The position numbers were made by a program, and so were the translations under genes. This document shows positions 36,707-46,269 of a stretch of DNA of 64,000 nt, piece after piece. The notes below the pieces were generated by a model. The model had not been told where the DNA came from. It ran no database searches and worked only from the letters and a program-made list of their open reading frames with translations. The DNA comes from Membranipora membranacea (lineage: Eukaryota > Bryozoa > Gymnolaemata > Cheilostomatida > Membraniporidae). The stretch spans positions 22,294,283 to 22,358,282 of the forward strand of contig OU612066.1 of NCBI GenBank assembly GCA_914767715.1, read 5' to 3'. Positions within the stretch are counted from its first letter, which is position 1; each line of letters starts with the position of its first letter.

Positions 36707-36796
36707 TTATATTAGTTATTAGTTATATTTTCAACTTGTTTTTCTTCCTACTACTACACTCATTTAATCTGTTTGGAAAGCAATAACACTTTATCA

Positions 36797-39700
36797 ATGT
36801 ACATGTGCAAAGTGTGTTTAGTTGAGTTCTCAACCAAATCCAATCTCAATAGGCATTTTAAGACCAAACACGACAAAAACTTTATCGGTTTTAAATGCGA
36901 TAGCTGTGGCAGGAACTTTACCAGGCGCCACCAACTGAACTTACACAAGCAGAAGTGCTCGAAAGCAATCAATTCTACTGTGTCAAGATCAGATGGTGCC
37001 TCCCAACAGTTTGGCGGTGCAATCAATCACAATGACACAAATGAATCCACCCAGGTAGAAACCTTTGCACATGCATCTCCTCTTAAAGACATCCTTAAGT
37101 CAAATTGGGAAGCCATCAAAACGTACTTTCGTTGTAGGAAAATTGTTGACATATTCAATTTCCGACTGATAAATCAATCTGTGACAATATATGATGCTCT
37201 ATGCAACCTTTGGCTTACAAAATTATCCAAACAAGTCAAGCTTCAATGCTGCTTAGGTTATGTGCTCAAAAACACCAATACCGACGAATTAAGATACTAC
37301 CATAGTTCTGCAAACAACACGATGATTTTCGATAAGCCCATGACTATTAAATCATTAACAGACATGCAAGATGTTGCAGAGCTTCTAGAAAGTGTGGACT
37401 TATGTGAAAAGGCAAAAGCCAATCGACCCAACAGTTCATGGGGTGTCCTTCATGTGACAAATATATCATTTTACCTGAGTAAACTTCCGTTTCCCAAGAT
37501 TGGATCACCCGGTAACATTCCATCACATATCAAAAAACTGAAATGTGTCAAAACTCTAAAGAGGGGAGTAAACAACAAACCCATCTCTGATAATCTTTGT
37601 TTCTTCCGTGCTCTCTACTTGAAACAAAATTGCACTTGTAAAAAGCGATGTGACTGTTTATTTCCAAAAAGCAGTTTGGCAAAAATACATGACTTGCTCC
37701 ATAGATTTGTTGAATACATTGGTGGATCTCTACCTTCAGCCTCTGAGTTCCAAGGGGTGACTTTAGATGATTTGACATCTATCGAAAAGATTTTTGACCT
37801 CAAGATATCAGTATACAGCTTGTCAAGTGATGGAAACTGCACACTGTTGTTTCAATCATTCAGTAAGTCCAAAGTAGAGCTAAACTTGTGTATGGTTGGC
37901 AAACACTTCTGTTACATACAAGATATGTCAACTTTTTCTAAGTGTTTTACTTGCAAAACATGCAAGTTGAGCTTCCCTAGAAAAAATAACCTTCTGCGAC
38001 ATAGGAAAATTTGTGCTAAGCAGCAATCACGCTACAGATTTGATAAAGATGTATTTCACCCACCGGGTAATATCTTTGACGAGATAGAGAATAGGACAGG
38101 ACTTACCATTCCTAATGAATTACGGTTTTATCCCTATCGTGTGACATTTGATATCGAGTGCTACTTACCCAAGTCCACTTTAGAAAACACACCCAAGCTG
38201 ACTTTTAACAATGACCACAAGCTCATGAGCATCAGTGTGTGTTCCAACATCCCTGGGTACCTTGATCCATTTTGTTTAGTAAGTGATGGAGACACTGACA
38301 CGCTTGTTAAAAAATTTGTCATTTACTTGTCTCATCTCAGTGATATTGCATACTCTCTGTGTCTAGAAAAAGTTTCCCCCCTGCTGGAAAAACTTGAGAG
38401 CTTAGATAGCATGCGCATGCAAACCGAATTAGAATACTCACAGAAACATTGGTCCCATCCCGCAAAATATCAATCCAATAGTATTGGTAGTCTTATCGAA
38501 AAGCTCAAAGACCACTTAGCGGAACTGCCGGTGGTCTCTTTTAACGGTCAAAAGTATGACTTAAATGTCATCCGTGCGCCTTTGATCCGTCACCTATGTC
38601 AAACAGATCAAATAAAATTTGCAATAAAAAGAAACAATTGTATGAAATGTATTAAAACCAAAAAATTAAAATTTGTAGATGCCACTAATTATATCGCGCC
38701 AGGATTTTCTTATGAGTCCTTCCTAAAAGCTTACAATTGTTCTGTGCAAAAAGGCTACTTCCCGTATGAATACATCACTTCTTTGGACATGCTTGATGCG
38801 ACTACGTTACCCCCTCACTCTGCATTTTATTCATCCCTTAGACAGTCCAATATTACGCATGATGAATACGACTACTGCAAAAAGATATGGCGTGATCACA
38901 ATATGGAAACCATGCGTGATTTCCTGATATGGTACAACAATTTGGATGTGGTCTCATTTCTTGAGGCTCTTGAGAAACAGTCCTCTGTGTACATCTCAAA
39001 AGGTTTAGACATGCTCAAAGATGCTGTCAGTGTCCCATCACTTGCTACAAAATGGCTTTTCAAGGAGTCATTGACAAATGAATTTTCTATTCCACTCATA
39101 TCTCAAAAAAATTCAGACTTACATAAGACAATCAGAGATAACATTGTTGGAGGGCCAGCACTTGTGTTTCATAGGTACCATGAGTGTGATAAAACCTATC
39201 TTAAGTCAAATAAATATGGTCAGCAGGCAAAAATTTGTAAACAGATAAAAGGCTATGATGCCAATAGTTTATATCTATATGCAGCGATGCAGCCTTTACC
39301 AACCGGCTGTATGATCAGACGACGATGTGACGAAAATTTCTATCCATGCTTTGTGGATGTTCGAGGGCGTTTAGCCAATGAGTGGCTTGAGTTCAATGCT
39401 CACTTGACAAAGACACATATCAGACACAAATATAACCAAGGTGAAATTTATTTGGGTCAGCATGCCTTACCAGTTGATGGATTTTGCAAAGAAAATAACA
39501 CCGTATACCAGTTTCACGGCTGTATTTTTCACGGATGCCCAATCCCACAATGCCCAAACACGAACAATCAGGGAACAAATCCCATTAATGGTGTCCCTTA
39601 TCAACAATTGTATCAGGACACAGTAGAAAAGGAGGGATATTTACAAAAGCTAGGTTTCAAAGTTGTCTCTATTTTTGAGTGCAAGTGGTTAGAACAAAAA

Positions 39701-41014
39701 AAATCATCTAGGATGGTCTCTAGATTTGTGAAAAAACTTTCTTTTAGAGATATGAGTGAAAAGAAATCGATGACTGAGAGTGAAATTATTTCAGCAATAG
39801 AATCAGAGAGCTTTTTTGGTCTTGTAGAATGTGATGTACATGTGCCAACTGATTTACAATCTAAGTTTCAGGAAATGCCACCAATTTTCAAAAATGTTAG
39901 CATCAGTCGGGAAGATCTCTCCCCTCTGATGAAGAACTTTGCGATTGAGAACAATCTGTATCGAACTCCACAGCGATCCCTCATTGGTAGTATGTTTGGT
40001 AAAAAAATTCTGGTATTAACATCTCTGCTGAAATGGTACATTGACCATGGACTAAAGATCTCGAAAATTTACCAAATAGTTCAATTCAAAAAACATCGGT
40101 GTTTCCGTGAGTTTGGAGAAGCAATCTGTGATGAAAGAAGACAAGGTGATGGTGACCCCTCAACCAAGGTCAGATCTGACACCGCTAAGTTACAGGGTAA
40201 CGTTATTTTTGGGGCCACTATAATTAATAAGGAACGGTTTACCGATATCAAATATACAACTGACCTCAAAACAGCTAACTCATATGTCAACAACAAAAAT
40301 TTTATGTCTATAGAGGAGTTGGATGACGATGTATTTGAGATCGAGTTGAGTAAAAAGAAAATAAAACTTGATACTCCCATAATAATAGGCTTCTCTATTC
40401 TGCAAATTGCCAAGTTACGCATGCTGCAGTTCTATTATGATTTCATGCAAAAATTCTTTCACGATTCTTCTTTTGAGTATGTGTGCATGGATACCGATTC
40501 GGCCTATTTTGCTACATGTGGGGATTTGGAATCTTTGGTTCCCATGAACTTAAGACAACAGTATTTTGAAGAATTTGGTGAATGGTTTATCCCTGAATTC
40601 TGTGCGGAGCATAAAAAATCCTTCGTTGAGACTAAAGTTCAAGGTCTTCCATGGACCATGCAACCTTGCTGTAAGACTGTACATGTATATCATAAGCGAA
40701 CACCTGGTTTGTTTAAAGAGGAGTTTTCAGGCACTGGGATCATTGCACTAAACGCCAAAACCTATCACACTTTCAATGCATCAACCAGTAAAACTAGCAC
40801 TAAAGGAATAATGCGTAATTTGAATTCTTTCAACAAAGCACACTTTCTTGGCACACTTACCACCAAAAAACCTGTTTTTGGTACAAATAAAGGGATCATG
40901 AGAAAGAAAAACTCAATGGTCACATATACCCAATTAAGGTCTGGACTTTCTTTTTTCTACGCGAAACGGTTAGTTTGTGATGATGGTGTGTCTACTTCAC
41001 CTATTAATTTATAG
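36797..41014 (+). CDS. Polinton family-B DNA polymerase with zinc fingers
   Basis: Replicates the element; about 1,405 residues from the ATG at 36797 (the frame extends eight codons upstream without ATG). N-terminus: a C2H2 finger (CKVCLVEFSTKSNLNRHFKTKH) and a second C2HC finger, then a region with DNLCFFRAL near residue 268 and KHFCYI later that recalls OTU-type peptidases, then a third finger (CKTCKLSFPRKN). Exonuclease motifs: FDIE near residue 452, FNGQKYD near 583 and YNNLDVVSF. Polymerase motifs: GYDANSLYLYA, the Pol B region (RSLIGSMFGKK) and CMDTDSAYF, with the catalytic Asp near residue 1232. Length is in the usual range for Polintons. There are no stops or frameshifts. Confidence 0.95.
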   Translation: MYMCKVCLVEFSTKSNLNRHFKTKHDKNFIGFKCDSCGRNFTRRHQLNLHKQKCSKAINSTVSRSDGASQQFGGAINHNDTNESTQVETFAHASPLKDILKSNWEAIKTYFRCRKIVDIFNFRLINQSVTIYDALCNLWLTKLSKQVKLQCCLGYVLKNTNTDELRYYHSSANNTMIFDKPMTIKSLTDMQDVAELLESVDLCEKAKANRPNSSWGVLHVTNISFYLSKLPFPKIGSPGNIPSHIKKLKCVKTLKRGVNNKPISDNLCFFRALYLKQNCTCKKRCDCLFPKSSLAKIHDLLHRFVEYIGGSLPSASEFQGVTLDDLTSIEKIFDLKISVYSLSSDGNCTLLFQSFSKSKVELNLCMVGKHFCYIQDMSTFSKCFTCKTCKLSFPRKNNLLRHRKICAKQQSRYRFDKDVFHPPGNIFDEIENRTGLTIPNELRFYPYRVTFDIECYLPKSTLENTPKLTFNNDHKLMSISVCSNIPGYLDPFCLVSDGDTDTLVKKFVIYLSHLSDIAYSLCLEKVSPLLEKLESLDSMRMQTELEYSQKHWSHPAKYQSNSIGSLIEKLKDHLAELPVVSFNGQKYDLNVIRAPLIRHLCQTDQIKFAIKRNNCMKCIKTKKLKFVDATNYIAPGFSYESFLKAYNCSVQKGYFPYEYITSLDMLDATTLPPHSAFYSSLRQSNITHDEYDYCKKIWRDHNMETMRDFLIWYNNLDVVSFLEALEKQSSVYISKGLDMLKDAVSVPSLATKWLFKESLTNEFSIPLISQKNSDLHKTIRDNIVGGPALVFHRYHECDKTYLKSNKYGQQAKICKQIKGYDANSLYLYAAMQPLPTGCMIRRRCDENFYPCFVDVRGRLANEWLEFNAHLTKTHIRHKYNQGEIYLGQHALPVDGFCKENNTVYQFHGCIFHGCPIPQCPNTNNQGTNPINGVPYQQLYQDTVEKEGYLQKLGFKVVSIFECKWLEQKKSSRMVSRFVKKLSFRDMSEKKSMTESEIISAIESESFFGLVECDVHVPTDLQSKFQEMPPIFKNVSISREDLSPLMKNFAIENNLYRTPQRSLIGSMFGKKILVLTSLLKWYIDHGLKISKIYQIVQFKKHRCFREFGEAICDERRQGDGDPSTKVRSDTAKLQGNVIFGATIINKERFTDIKYTTDLKTANSYVNNKNFMSIEELDDDVFEIELSKKKIKLDTPIIIGFSILQIAKLRMLQFYYDFMQKFFHDSSFEYVCMDTDSAYFATCGDLESLVPMNLRQQYFEEFGEWFIPEFCAEHKKSFVETKVQGLPWTMQPCCKTVHVYHKRTPGLFKEEFSGTGIIALNAKTYHTFNASTSKTSTKGIMRNLNSFNKAHFLGTLTTKKPVFGTNKGIMRKKNSMVTYTQLRSGLSFFYAKRLVCDDGVSTSPINL

Positions 41015-41275
41015 TGTATTATGAAAAATATTGCGCTAAATACTATGCATGAACACTGATTTCTGAACTCACCCTTGAATTTCTTTAAATGATAACATGT
41101 ACATGCTTCCACTTATGGTGTCTATGCTTCTATGATATTTTTCTAATGTCTCACCTCCTTTTATCGTGATGAGAAATGCTTACTCTTGTGGTTTATTAAA
41201 CTTCCCATGTATATTCATTTGCATTTGTATTCCACATGGATGTTTACTGTATAAATCTGTGCTCTGTTAAAATAT
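41015..41275. other. Convergent gap between Polinton arms
   Basis: AT-rich spacer between the stops of the polymerase (plus) and protease (minus). It should hold the polyadenylation signals of both transcripts; I see no clear single signal and no gene. Confidence 0.5.
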
Positions 41276-41791
41276 TTATTGATTTTCATTATATAGCATA
41301 TTTTTATCAAAAACTTCTACCTTTTTTTTTAAAATATTTCCAAAATAAAGGTCATTGATCACTTGGCTAACAATAAAGTCCCTCTCCCTTGATGAGTCAA
41401 CTTGTCTCAATTTAGATAAAATATTTTTGTATGAGTAGTTTCTTGCTCGCATCAACAGAAAAATAAGACAATATTGTCCACAAACTGTAGAAATCCCTTG
41501 CAATACATGTTTACTACGCTTTATTCTTCCCATTTGTTTTAGTTTGGTATCAATCAAAATATTTTGGACAGTGTCTCCATATGAGTCAAAGTACTCTATG
41601 CTTCCGGAGTCTGTTATATTCACCGCGATCCAATGGCTTCCTGGCTGATGAGATTGGTCAAAGTTGACAATATTCATTGATGGAATAAATATCTCGGTGT
41701 TCACAAATTCATCCAATGATTTAACACTCGGGTTCAGCCTTGATGTGTGCTCATCACTGTTCAAAATATTCCTTAGCTGTTGTGAGTTCAT
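41276..41791 (-). CDS. Polinton adenain-like cysteine protease
   Basis: Capsid maturation protease of the adenain/Ulp1 group, 171 residues. The catalytic set is visible: His53 in GSHWIAV, Asp69 in EYFDSYG, Gln98 in VLQGIS and Cys104 in VCGQYC. Length matches Polinton and adenovirus proteases. The start overlaps the capsid stop by four bases (ATGA), so it is the last gene of the minus-strand structural block. Confidence 0.92.
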   Translation of the reverse strand: MNSQQLRNILNSDEHTSRLNPSVKSLDEFVNTEIFIPSMNIVNFDQSHQPGSHWIAVNITDSGSIEYFDSYGDTVQNILIDTKLKQMGRIKRSKHVLQGISTVCGQYCLIFLLMRARNYSYKNILSKLRQVDSSRERDFIVSQVINDLYFGNILKKKVEVFDKNMLYNENQ

Positions 41792-43137
41792 GATACCGAT
41801 GCCAAACTTGCATTCCTCAATTCATCAATATTCAGTAATTCGTCATACTCATAGTAAACCATCAAATTGACAGTCTCATTCAGTGGTTGGGAGAAAGTAA
41901 GTTCTACTTTTGTGTCACTTATGCGCTGCAGATGGGTCCCTTCACCATGACACCAATCGCTTGTCAAATCAAAAGCATAGAGACAAAGGCTGCTCTTAAA
42001 ATGTTCTGGTGTTATCCCGTTACCTTGCTCTGTGAAGGTTTTCTCACACACTGTTTGAAGATTATGATAAGCTCTCATATAGATATTCTTTTCAAAGTCA
42101 ACTACTAGTGGTTTCTTCAGCGCATAGTTGTTGTTAACCATAACATTGATGGATGATAGGTGAAATGCTTCAAACTTAAATGGGGAGTGGTTGTAGGACC
42201 CATTCTTGGCAGAGTGCTTTACCATACCAAAAATGATCAGTTTGGGCTCCTGTTGGTTTGATAATACCGTAATTGTTTCACTTCCTCTTCCTGGTGAGAT
42301 CGTAAAGAACTTGACATCCGACCCATTCATTACATACTTGGCTGGTGTTTTACGCAGAGTCTCAATATGTGAGATGCTGACAGACGGATGCACTTCTAAT
42401 CTTCTCATCAGCATTGATGCCTTAACAATCTCAATTTTGTAATCATGCGGATCCGTAACACCTTTAATATGTTGTAGGACAAATTGTGGGCTGTTAAATT
42501 GCAATTCAAACCTCATTGAAACCCCTGGCAACATATACTTTTTTTGCATGAAAATCGGGGAGTTCAATCTTCCAATGAGGTCTAGTACTGGACTTCCCGC
42601 TAGCTTTGCAGCCCTTGCTTTCATTTTTGCGTCTTGAGTACCAGTTAATTGCTCAGAATGCTCCTCAATCATGTCGTCTGATATCCATCCAACTGTTCGC
42701 AAATGAGTGTGCTTAGCTCCGTCATCATGATTCAAAATGTTGGTAAGAAATGCTTTGTGTGCATAATGTACATTATCTTCAACTTGTTTGTGATTAAGCA
42801 GTACTGAGAACTTAGAAATCAAGCTATGAAAAATCTGCTGTGATGGAGTTACAACAACTTTCGTTCCATCAGTATCTAATTTAGTTCCATCTGAATTCTG
42901 AATCATGATCTGAAGATGAAGTAATGAGTTTGCAAGATCATAGTAGTGAGTATTGGATCCGGTTATTTCGAATGTCACTGGTTCTAAGCCTTGAGGATGC
43001 GTCTCTGGTGTTATCTCATGGATCTCAGATTCCTTAAGATTTGTGTTGACGTGAATGTTGTCAAAGATCTGTAATTCATCCATAGCAATTTCCACAGCAT
43101 GTTTGTCAAGTTTTTGATATTCACCTGTTGTTGTCAT
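41788..43137 (-). CDS. Polinton major capsid protein (double jelly-roll)
   Basis: 449 residues. It matches the family long seen in worm and other animal genomes as F54H12.2-like proteins and later recognised as the Polinton major capsid protein. Recognisable stretches are GLEPVTFEITGSNTHYYDL, the domain with KKYMLPGVSMRFEL, and GYWHG-type late segments represented here by SDWCHGEGT. A double jelly-roll fold is known for the family, not shown by this sequence. The start ATG is at 43137; five bases separate it from the preceding stop, and the stop overlaps the protease start. Confidence 0.9.
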   Translation of the reverse strand: MTTTGEYQKLDKHAVEIAMDELQIFDNIHVNTNLKESEIHEITPETHPQGLEPVTFEITGSNTHYYDLANSLLHLQIMIQNSDGTKLDTDGTKVVVTPSQQIFHSLISKFSVLLNHKQVEDNVHYAHKAFLTNILNHDDGAKHTHLRTVGWISDDMIEEHSEQLTGTQDAKMKARAAKLAGSPVLDLIGRLNSPIFMQKKYMLPGVSMRFELQFNSPQFVLQHIKGVTDPHDYKIEIVKASMLMRRLEVHPSVSISHIETLRKTPAKYVMNGSDVKFFTISPGRGSETITVLSNQQEPKLIIFGMVKHSAKNGSYNHSPFKFEAFHLSSINVMVNNNYALKKPLVVDFEKNIYMRAYHNLQTVCEKTFTEQGNGITPEHFKSSLCLYAFDLTSDWCHGEGTHLQRISDTKVELTFSQPLNETVNLMVYYEYDELLNIDELRNASLASVS

Positions 43138-43142
43138 TTTGC

Positions 43143-43571
43143 CTATGAGAAAATGTCGCGCTTCTTCTGTAGCCGTCGCTTTTTATTGCCCTTCAAACCT
43201 CCCACAGCCAGTTTCCTCTTGACTCCTCCCCTTTTGCCTCCAGTTATGTCTGAGGTTAGAGTTCTAATAAGTTTCTTCCCACCTAAGGTCAAATTTTTGA
43301 CTGCAGCAGTGGAAAGTTTCTGTCCATCAATCAAATCAGAAGCAAAGTTAGCACCTGTCTTTAGTAGTTGCTTGCCAGCTGACTTTGCTACAGTTTTGAG
43401 AGTTGGCGCAAAACTTCTAAAAATACGCGTGAAGACACCTCCTAACCCATAGCCACGCTGTCTTGTTGCACCGCGAAATACAGGTATAAAGCCACCTTGT
43501 TGGTACGCATTTCCTTTGTAATGTTTATGTAATATGTTTGTCGGGGTATCAAAGCTATATGATCTACTCAT
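43143..43571 (-). CDS. Polinton basic minor structural protein (pVI/pX-like)
   Basis: 142 residues, strongly basic, with Gly-rich turns (GATRQRGYGLGGVF), an amphipathic stretch (TRIFRSFAPTLKTVAKSAGKQ) and a C-terminal Lys/Arg run (KGNKKRRLQKKR). Position between the penton and major capsid genes, and the amphipathic segment, fit a pVI-like capsid cement or membrane-active protein. An ITGG|K stretch agrees with the adenain cleavage pattern (I/L-x-G-G), so it could be processed by the neighbouring protease. The start overlaps the penton stop by four bases. Confidence 0.7.
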   Translation of the reverse strand: MSRSYSFDTPTNILHKHYKGNAYQQGGFIPVFRGATRQRGYGLGGVFTRIFRSFAPTLKTVAKSAGKQLLKTGANFASDLIDGQKLSTAAVKNLTLGGKKLIRTLTSDITGGKRGGVKRKLAVGGLKGNKKRRLQKKRDIFS

Positions 43572-44323
43572 GGTTTGACTTTCCGGAAATGTAGCGTCAC
43601 GTTTGTCTTTCCTTTCTCAAATGCAATTATTCTTCCATCGTCTCGCCTTATATTCACCTCCACTGTGTCTGTATGTGTGGAGGCAGCTGGAACATATTGC
43701 ACGTCTTGAAAAGTAACCCACTTAAATGTTGAGCTTTGGCGAGATGGCTCAGCCGGTACAACTCTGAGCAATGGCACCATTACGTCTCCAACCAATCTAC
43801 GCTGAACAATATCTGTGTACACAAATAGCCCAACCAAACCATCATTGATATCGCTAGCTGTGCCTGACCAATGAACTCCATTTAGAAATAACTCGCCATG
43901 GTTTTTGTTAAAACCCATGATCTGTATTAGGTTTTCTGTGAAAGTCACACCGGCTACTTCATTACCCTTCACTGTTATAGCTGTTCTATCACGAAGCTCG
44001 TCATAGTATATACTTAAATTACCCGTGCACCCAGCATTGCTGATGACCTTTGTTATTTCGGAGACCAGCTTTTCAACAGAGGGGTAAAACCCATCGTGCA
44101 AACTGAACTCAGTCATTGTTCCGTTGGAGAATTTAATCCAAACCTTTGCATTCATGACATTTGGCCATCTGGCAGGAAACTGAATTTCTGTCATTCCCAC
44201 CTCCCAGGCACCATCATGAATTGGAAGTTTTGGGATTTTAGTCTTATATGAATGAAGTTTATTATCTGGAAAAAATTTTAAAGATGCATTTGATGGCAGA
44301 ACTACATAAAATGAATTGCTCAT
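43568..44323 (-). CDS. Polinton minor capsid protein (penton, single jelly-roll)
   Basis: 251 residues. The N-terminus has the family's typical opening (FYVVLPSNASLKFFPDNKL) followed by GAWEVGMTEIQFP, then alternating strand-rich sequence. In the family this protein forms the capsid vertices. It starts the cluster penton, pVI-like, major capsid, protease on the minus strand, with four-base overlaps or gaps of a few bases, suggesting one transcript or coordinated late expression. Confidence 0.9.
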   Translation of the reverse strand: MSNSFYVVLPSNASLKFFPDNKLHSYKTKIPKLPIHDGAWEVGMTEIQFPARWPNVMNAKVWIKFSNGTMTEFSLHDGFYPSVEKLVSEITKVISNAGCTGNLSIYYDELRDRTAITVKGNEVAGVTFTENLIQIMGFNKNHGELFLNGVHWSGTASDINDGLVGLFVYTDIVQRRLVGDVMVPLLRVVPAEPSRQSSTFKWVTFQDVQYVPAASTHTDTVEVNIRRDDGRIIAFEKGKTNVTLHFRKVKP

Positions 44324-44370
44324 GACTGCCCTGGAGTGCGTAGAGACAGTAAGTGAGGAGACAAAATTAT

Positions 44371-45531
44371 TTATCGCAATTTTATTAATTGTTCAGCACT
44401 AATCCATTCATTAAATTTGCTAGGGTAGCCTCTATATGTCACAAAGTATTCCTTATTACGCTTATTTCCTCTTTCTTGTATAATATCCTCGATAATGAAT
44501 GTCTTTGGCAAAGAGACCTTCTGTAATTCGTTTGCATAATATGTTCCATGAATCTTTTCTTCTTTTTGATCTCGCAACCTGTATGTTATTGGAAATGTCT
44601 TTTCGATTTTGTCAACAAAAAATACCTCACTTGACCAGTTTTGGTCATATCCTTTTGCAAAAACATGCTTATACTTGCTTATTCTCACTGGGTCATTTAT
44701 GTTAATGTCATTCTTTTTGTGTTTCTGGAGACTCTCTCGGAAGTGAAGGTTGAGCCATATATCTTCTTGGTTGGCTTTTGCTGCATCTTTGGGAGGAACC
44801 TTGGTCGCAGAGTGTTTGGTGGCATTATACCCTTTCGTTATATCATCTATCACTTGGGTCCATCCATATGTGTTAGTATATGTAAACCAACGATGGAGCT
44901 TAGATTGAATAGTACGATTGAAACGCTCCACAATTGACGCTTTAATATCATCATTTTCGGTAGAAAAGTGCCTTATTTGAAGCTTTTTCAGCAGAGTTTT
45001 GACCGATGAGTTGTAAAACTCTTTTCCTTTATCAGTCTGCAAATCCTTGCATGGTGAAGTGGATAAAATCTTTCCCAATTCTGCACTTATTTCTTTCCCT
45101 TGTTTCGTTTTAAGAGGAACACACCAACCAAACTTCGTAAACACATCAATCAATGTGAGGATATAATTATAACCGGAGTTGTGAGGTGAATATTTGCGCA
45201 TATCTACCAAGTCAGCTTGGTATTGAACGTTTGCCCAACTCACAATTGTTGGTCGTCTCAAAAAATTTTTGCGCGCTGTTTTATGCAAAGTATATGCATC
45301 TTGTGTTGACAACCACTCCTTTATCATCTGCTGTGGAATATCAGCTGCTTTGTCATGAAGGTGTTGTTGCCCTCCAAGAGATGATGGGAGGGAAGGTTTA
45401 TAGTACAATTGTGTAAGCTTTTGAGACATTTGATTGCTCAGCTGTCGAACTTTTCCCACTTTATTGGTTTTGTTCCTGTTGGTGTGCTTTTTAATCCTTT
45501 GTTTTTGTCTTTTCGCTTTAGCTGTTTCCAT
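44371..45531 (-). CDS. Polinton integrase with C-terminal chromodomain
   Basis: Retroviral-type integrase, 386 residues. Catalytic triad: Asp107 in VQYQADLVDM, Asp167 in LQTDKGKEF and Glu202 in SIVERFNRT, with the D-35-E spacing of the rve fold. A chromodomain follows at about residues 342-386 (FIIEDIIQERG ... YFVTYRGYPSKFNEWI). The N-terminus is very basic. It inserts the element and makes the 6-bp duplication. Its first 94 bases overlap the upstream unknown gene in another frame. All key residues are present. Confidence 0.95.
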   Translation of the reverse strand: METAKAKRQKQRIKKHTNRNKTNKVGKVRQLSNQMSQKLTQLYYKPSLPSSLGGQQHLHDKAADIPQQMIKEWLSTQDAYTLHKTARKNFLRRPTIVSWANVQYQADLVDMRKYSPHNSGYNYILTLIDVFTKFGWCVPLKTKQGKEISAELGKILSTSPCKDLQTDKGKEFYNSSVKTLLKKLQIRHFSTENDDIKASIVERFNRTIQSKLHRWFTYTNTYGWTQVIDDITKGYNATKHSATKVPPKDAAKANQEDIWLNLHFRESLQKHKKNDININDPVRISKYKHVFAKGYDQNWSSEVFFVDKIEKTFPITYRLRDQKEEKIHGTYYANELQKVSLPKTFIIEDIIQERGNKRNKEYFVTYRGYPSKFNEWISAEQLIKLR

Positions 45532-46265
45532 GATGGAGATGGAAGTTTATCAACAATCACTCGTTTCTTATCTAGAGCTTTTAACTTACGGGTATAGGGT
45601 AATGAGGAGGTAGGGAATCCTGCTTCTGCTAATGCCGCGACGAAATTATTAACTGTCTCCCTCTGCTTTCCAAAAATGTTCCTATAAGTTACCGCACTCT
45701 TAAACAATTCCTCAGCATCTGATATATTCCATTCATTACCCTTGTATTTCAACACTCCTGGGGTGGTCATAGTGAAATCCTTTGATGAGTTAATGAATTT
45801 AGAAAGTCTGACAGCGCTAGACTGATAAGATTTTGGAACAGTTTTTAATGTTTCAGTAAAAATGTTTTTTTTTGATGCTTTTTCCAGTGTCGGTGTTGAA
45901 GTGTTTGTGGATGAATTGCTGGGATGAGCATTAGAGTTTGAATCGGAGACAGACTGAGTTGGTAGCTTAAGTGTTTGCAAATTACTTTCTCTTGGTATAG
46001 GGTCAGTCAAGAATGCATCCTTTCTTGAAGTTTCAATAGCATTTCGGAAATTCCTTTTGTATCTATCTAGATTAGAGTTGTACTCGTCAAGCTTTTCCAC
46101 ATCTGAAGTTGTTGGTTCCTTGAGAATATCATCAATCTTTGTATCTATTTCTTTCAAAACCTTGACATTCGGGTGTGTCAACAAATCAGTTCTAGACTTG
46201 GAGTGACTGACCAATTCATTATACCTTTCTGGTTCAATTAGGAAATACTTTTTCAATGAAGACAT
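45438..46265 (-). CDS. Polinton protein of unknown function (275 aa)
   Basis: Open frame from ATG with charged helical N-terminus (VKVLKEIDTKIDDILKEP), a Ser/Asn-rich linker (SVSDSNSNAHPSNSSTNTST), and a C-terminal part with FGKQRETVNNFVAALAEAG and a Lys-rich tail. It lies between the core-type protein and integrase, a position where many Polintons carry an unannotated gene. The 3' end overlaps the integrase start by 94 bp. Linker plus basic tail suggests a nucleic-acid- or capsid-associated protein; that is inference. Confidence 0.75.
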   Translation of the reverse strand: MSSLKKYFLIEPERYNELVSHSKSRTDLLTHPNVKVLKEIDTKIDDILKEPTTSDVEKLDEYNSNLDRYKRNFRNAIETSRKDAFLTDPIPRESNLQTLKLPTQSVSDSNSNAHPSNSSTNTSTPTLEKASKKNIFTETLKTVPKSYQSSAVRLSKFINSSKDFTMTTPGVLKYKGNEWNISDAEELFKSAVTYRNIFGKQRETVNNFVAALAEAGFPTSSLPYTRKLKALDKKRVIVDKLPSPSWKQLKRKDKNKGLKSTPTGTKPIKWEKFDS

Positions 46266-46269
46266 CTCC

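Noticed and set aside
37548-37842. Minus-strand frames inside the polymerase gene
   Set aside because: Antisense shadows of a well-supported coding sequence with conserved motifs.
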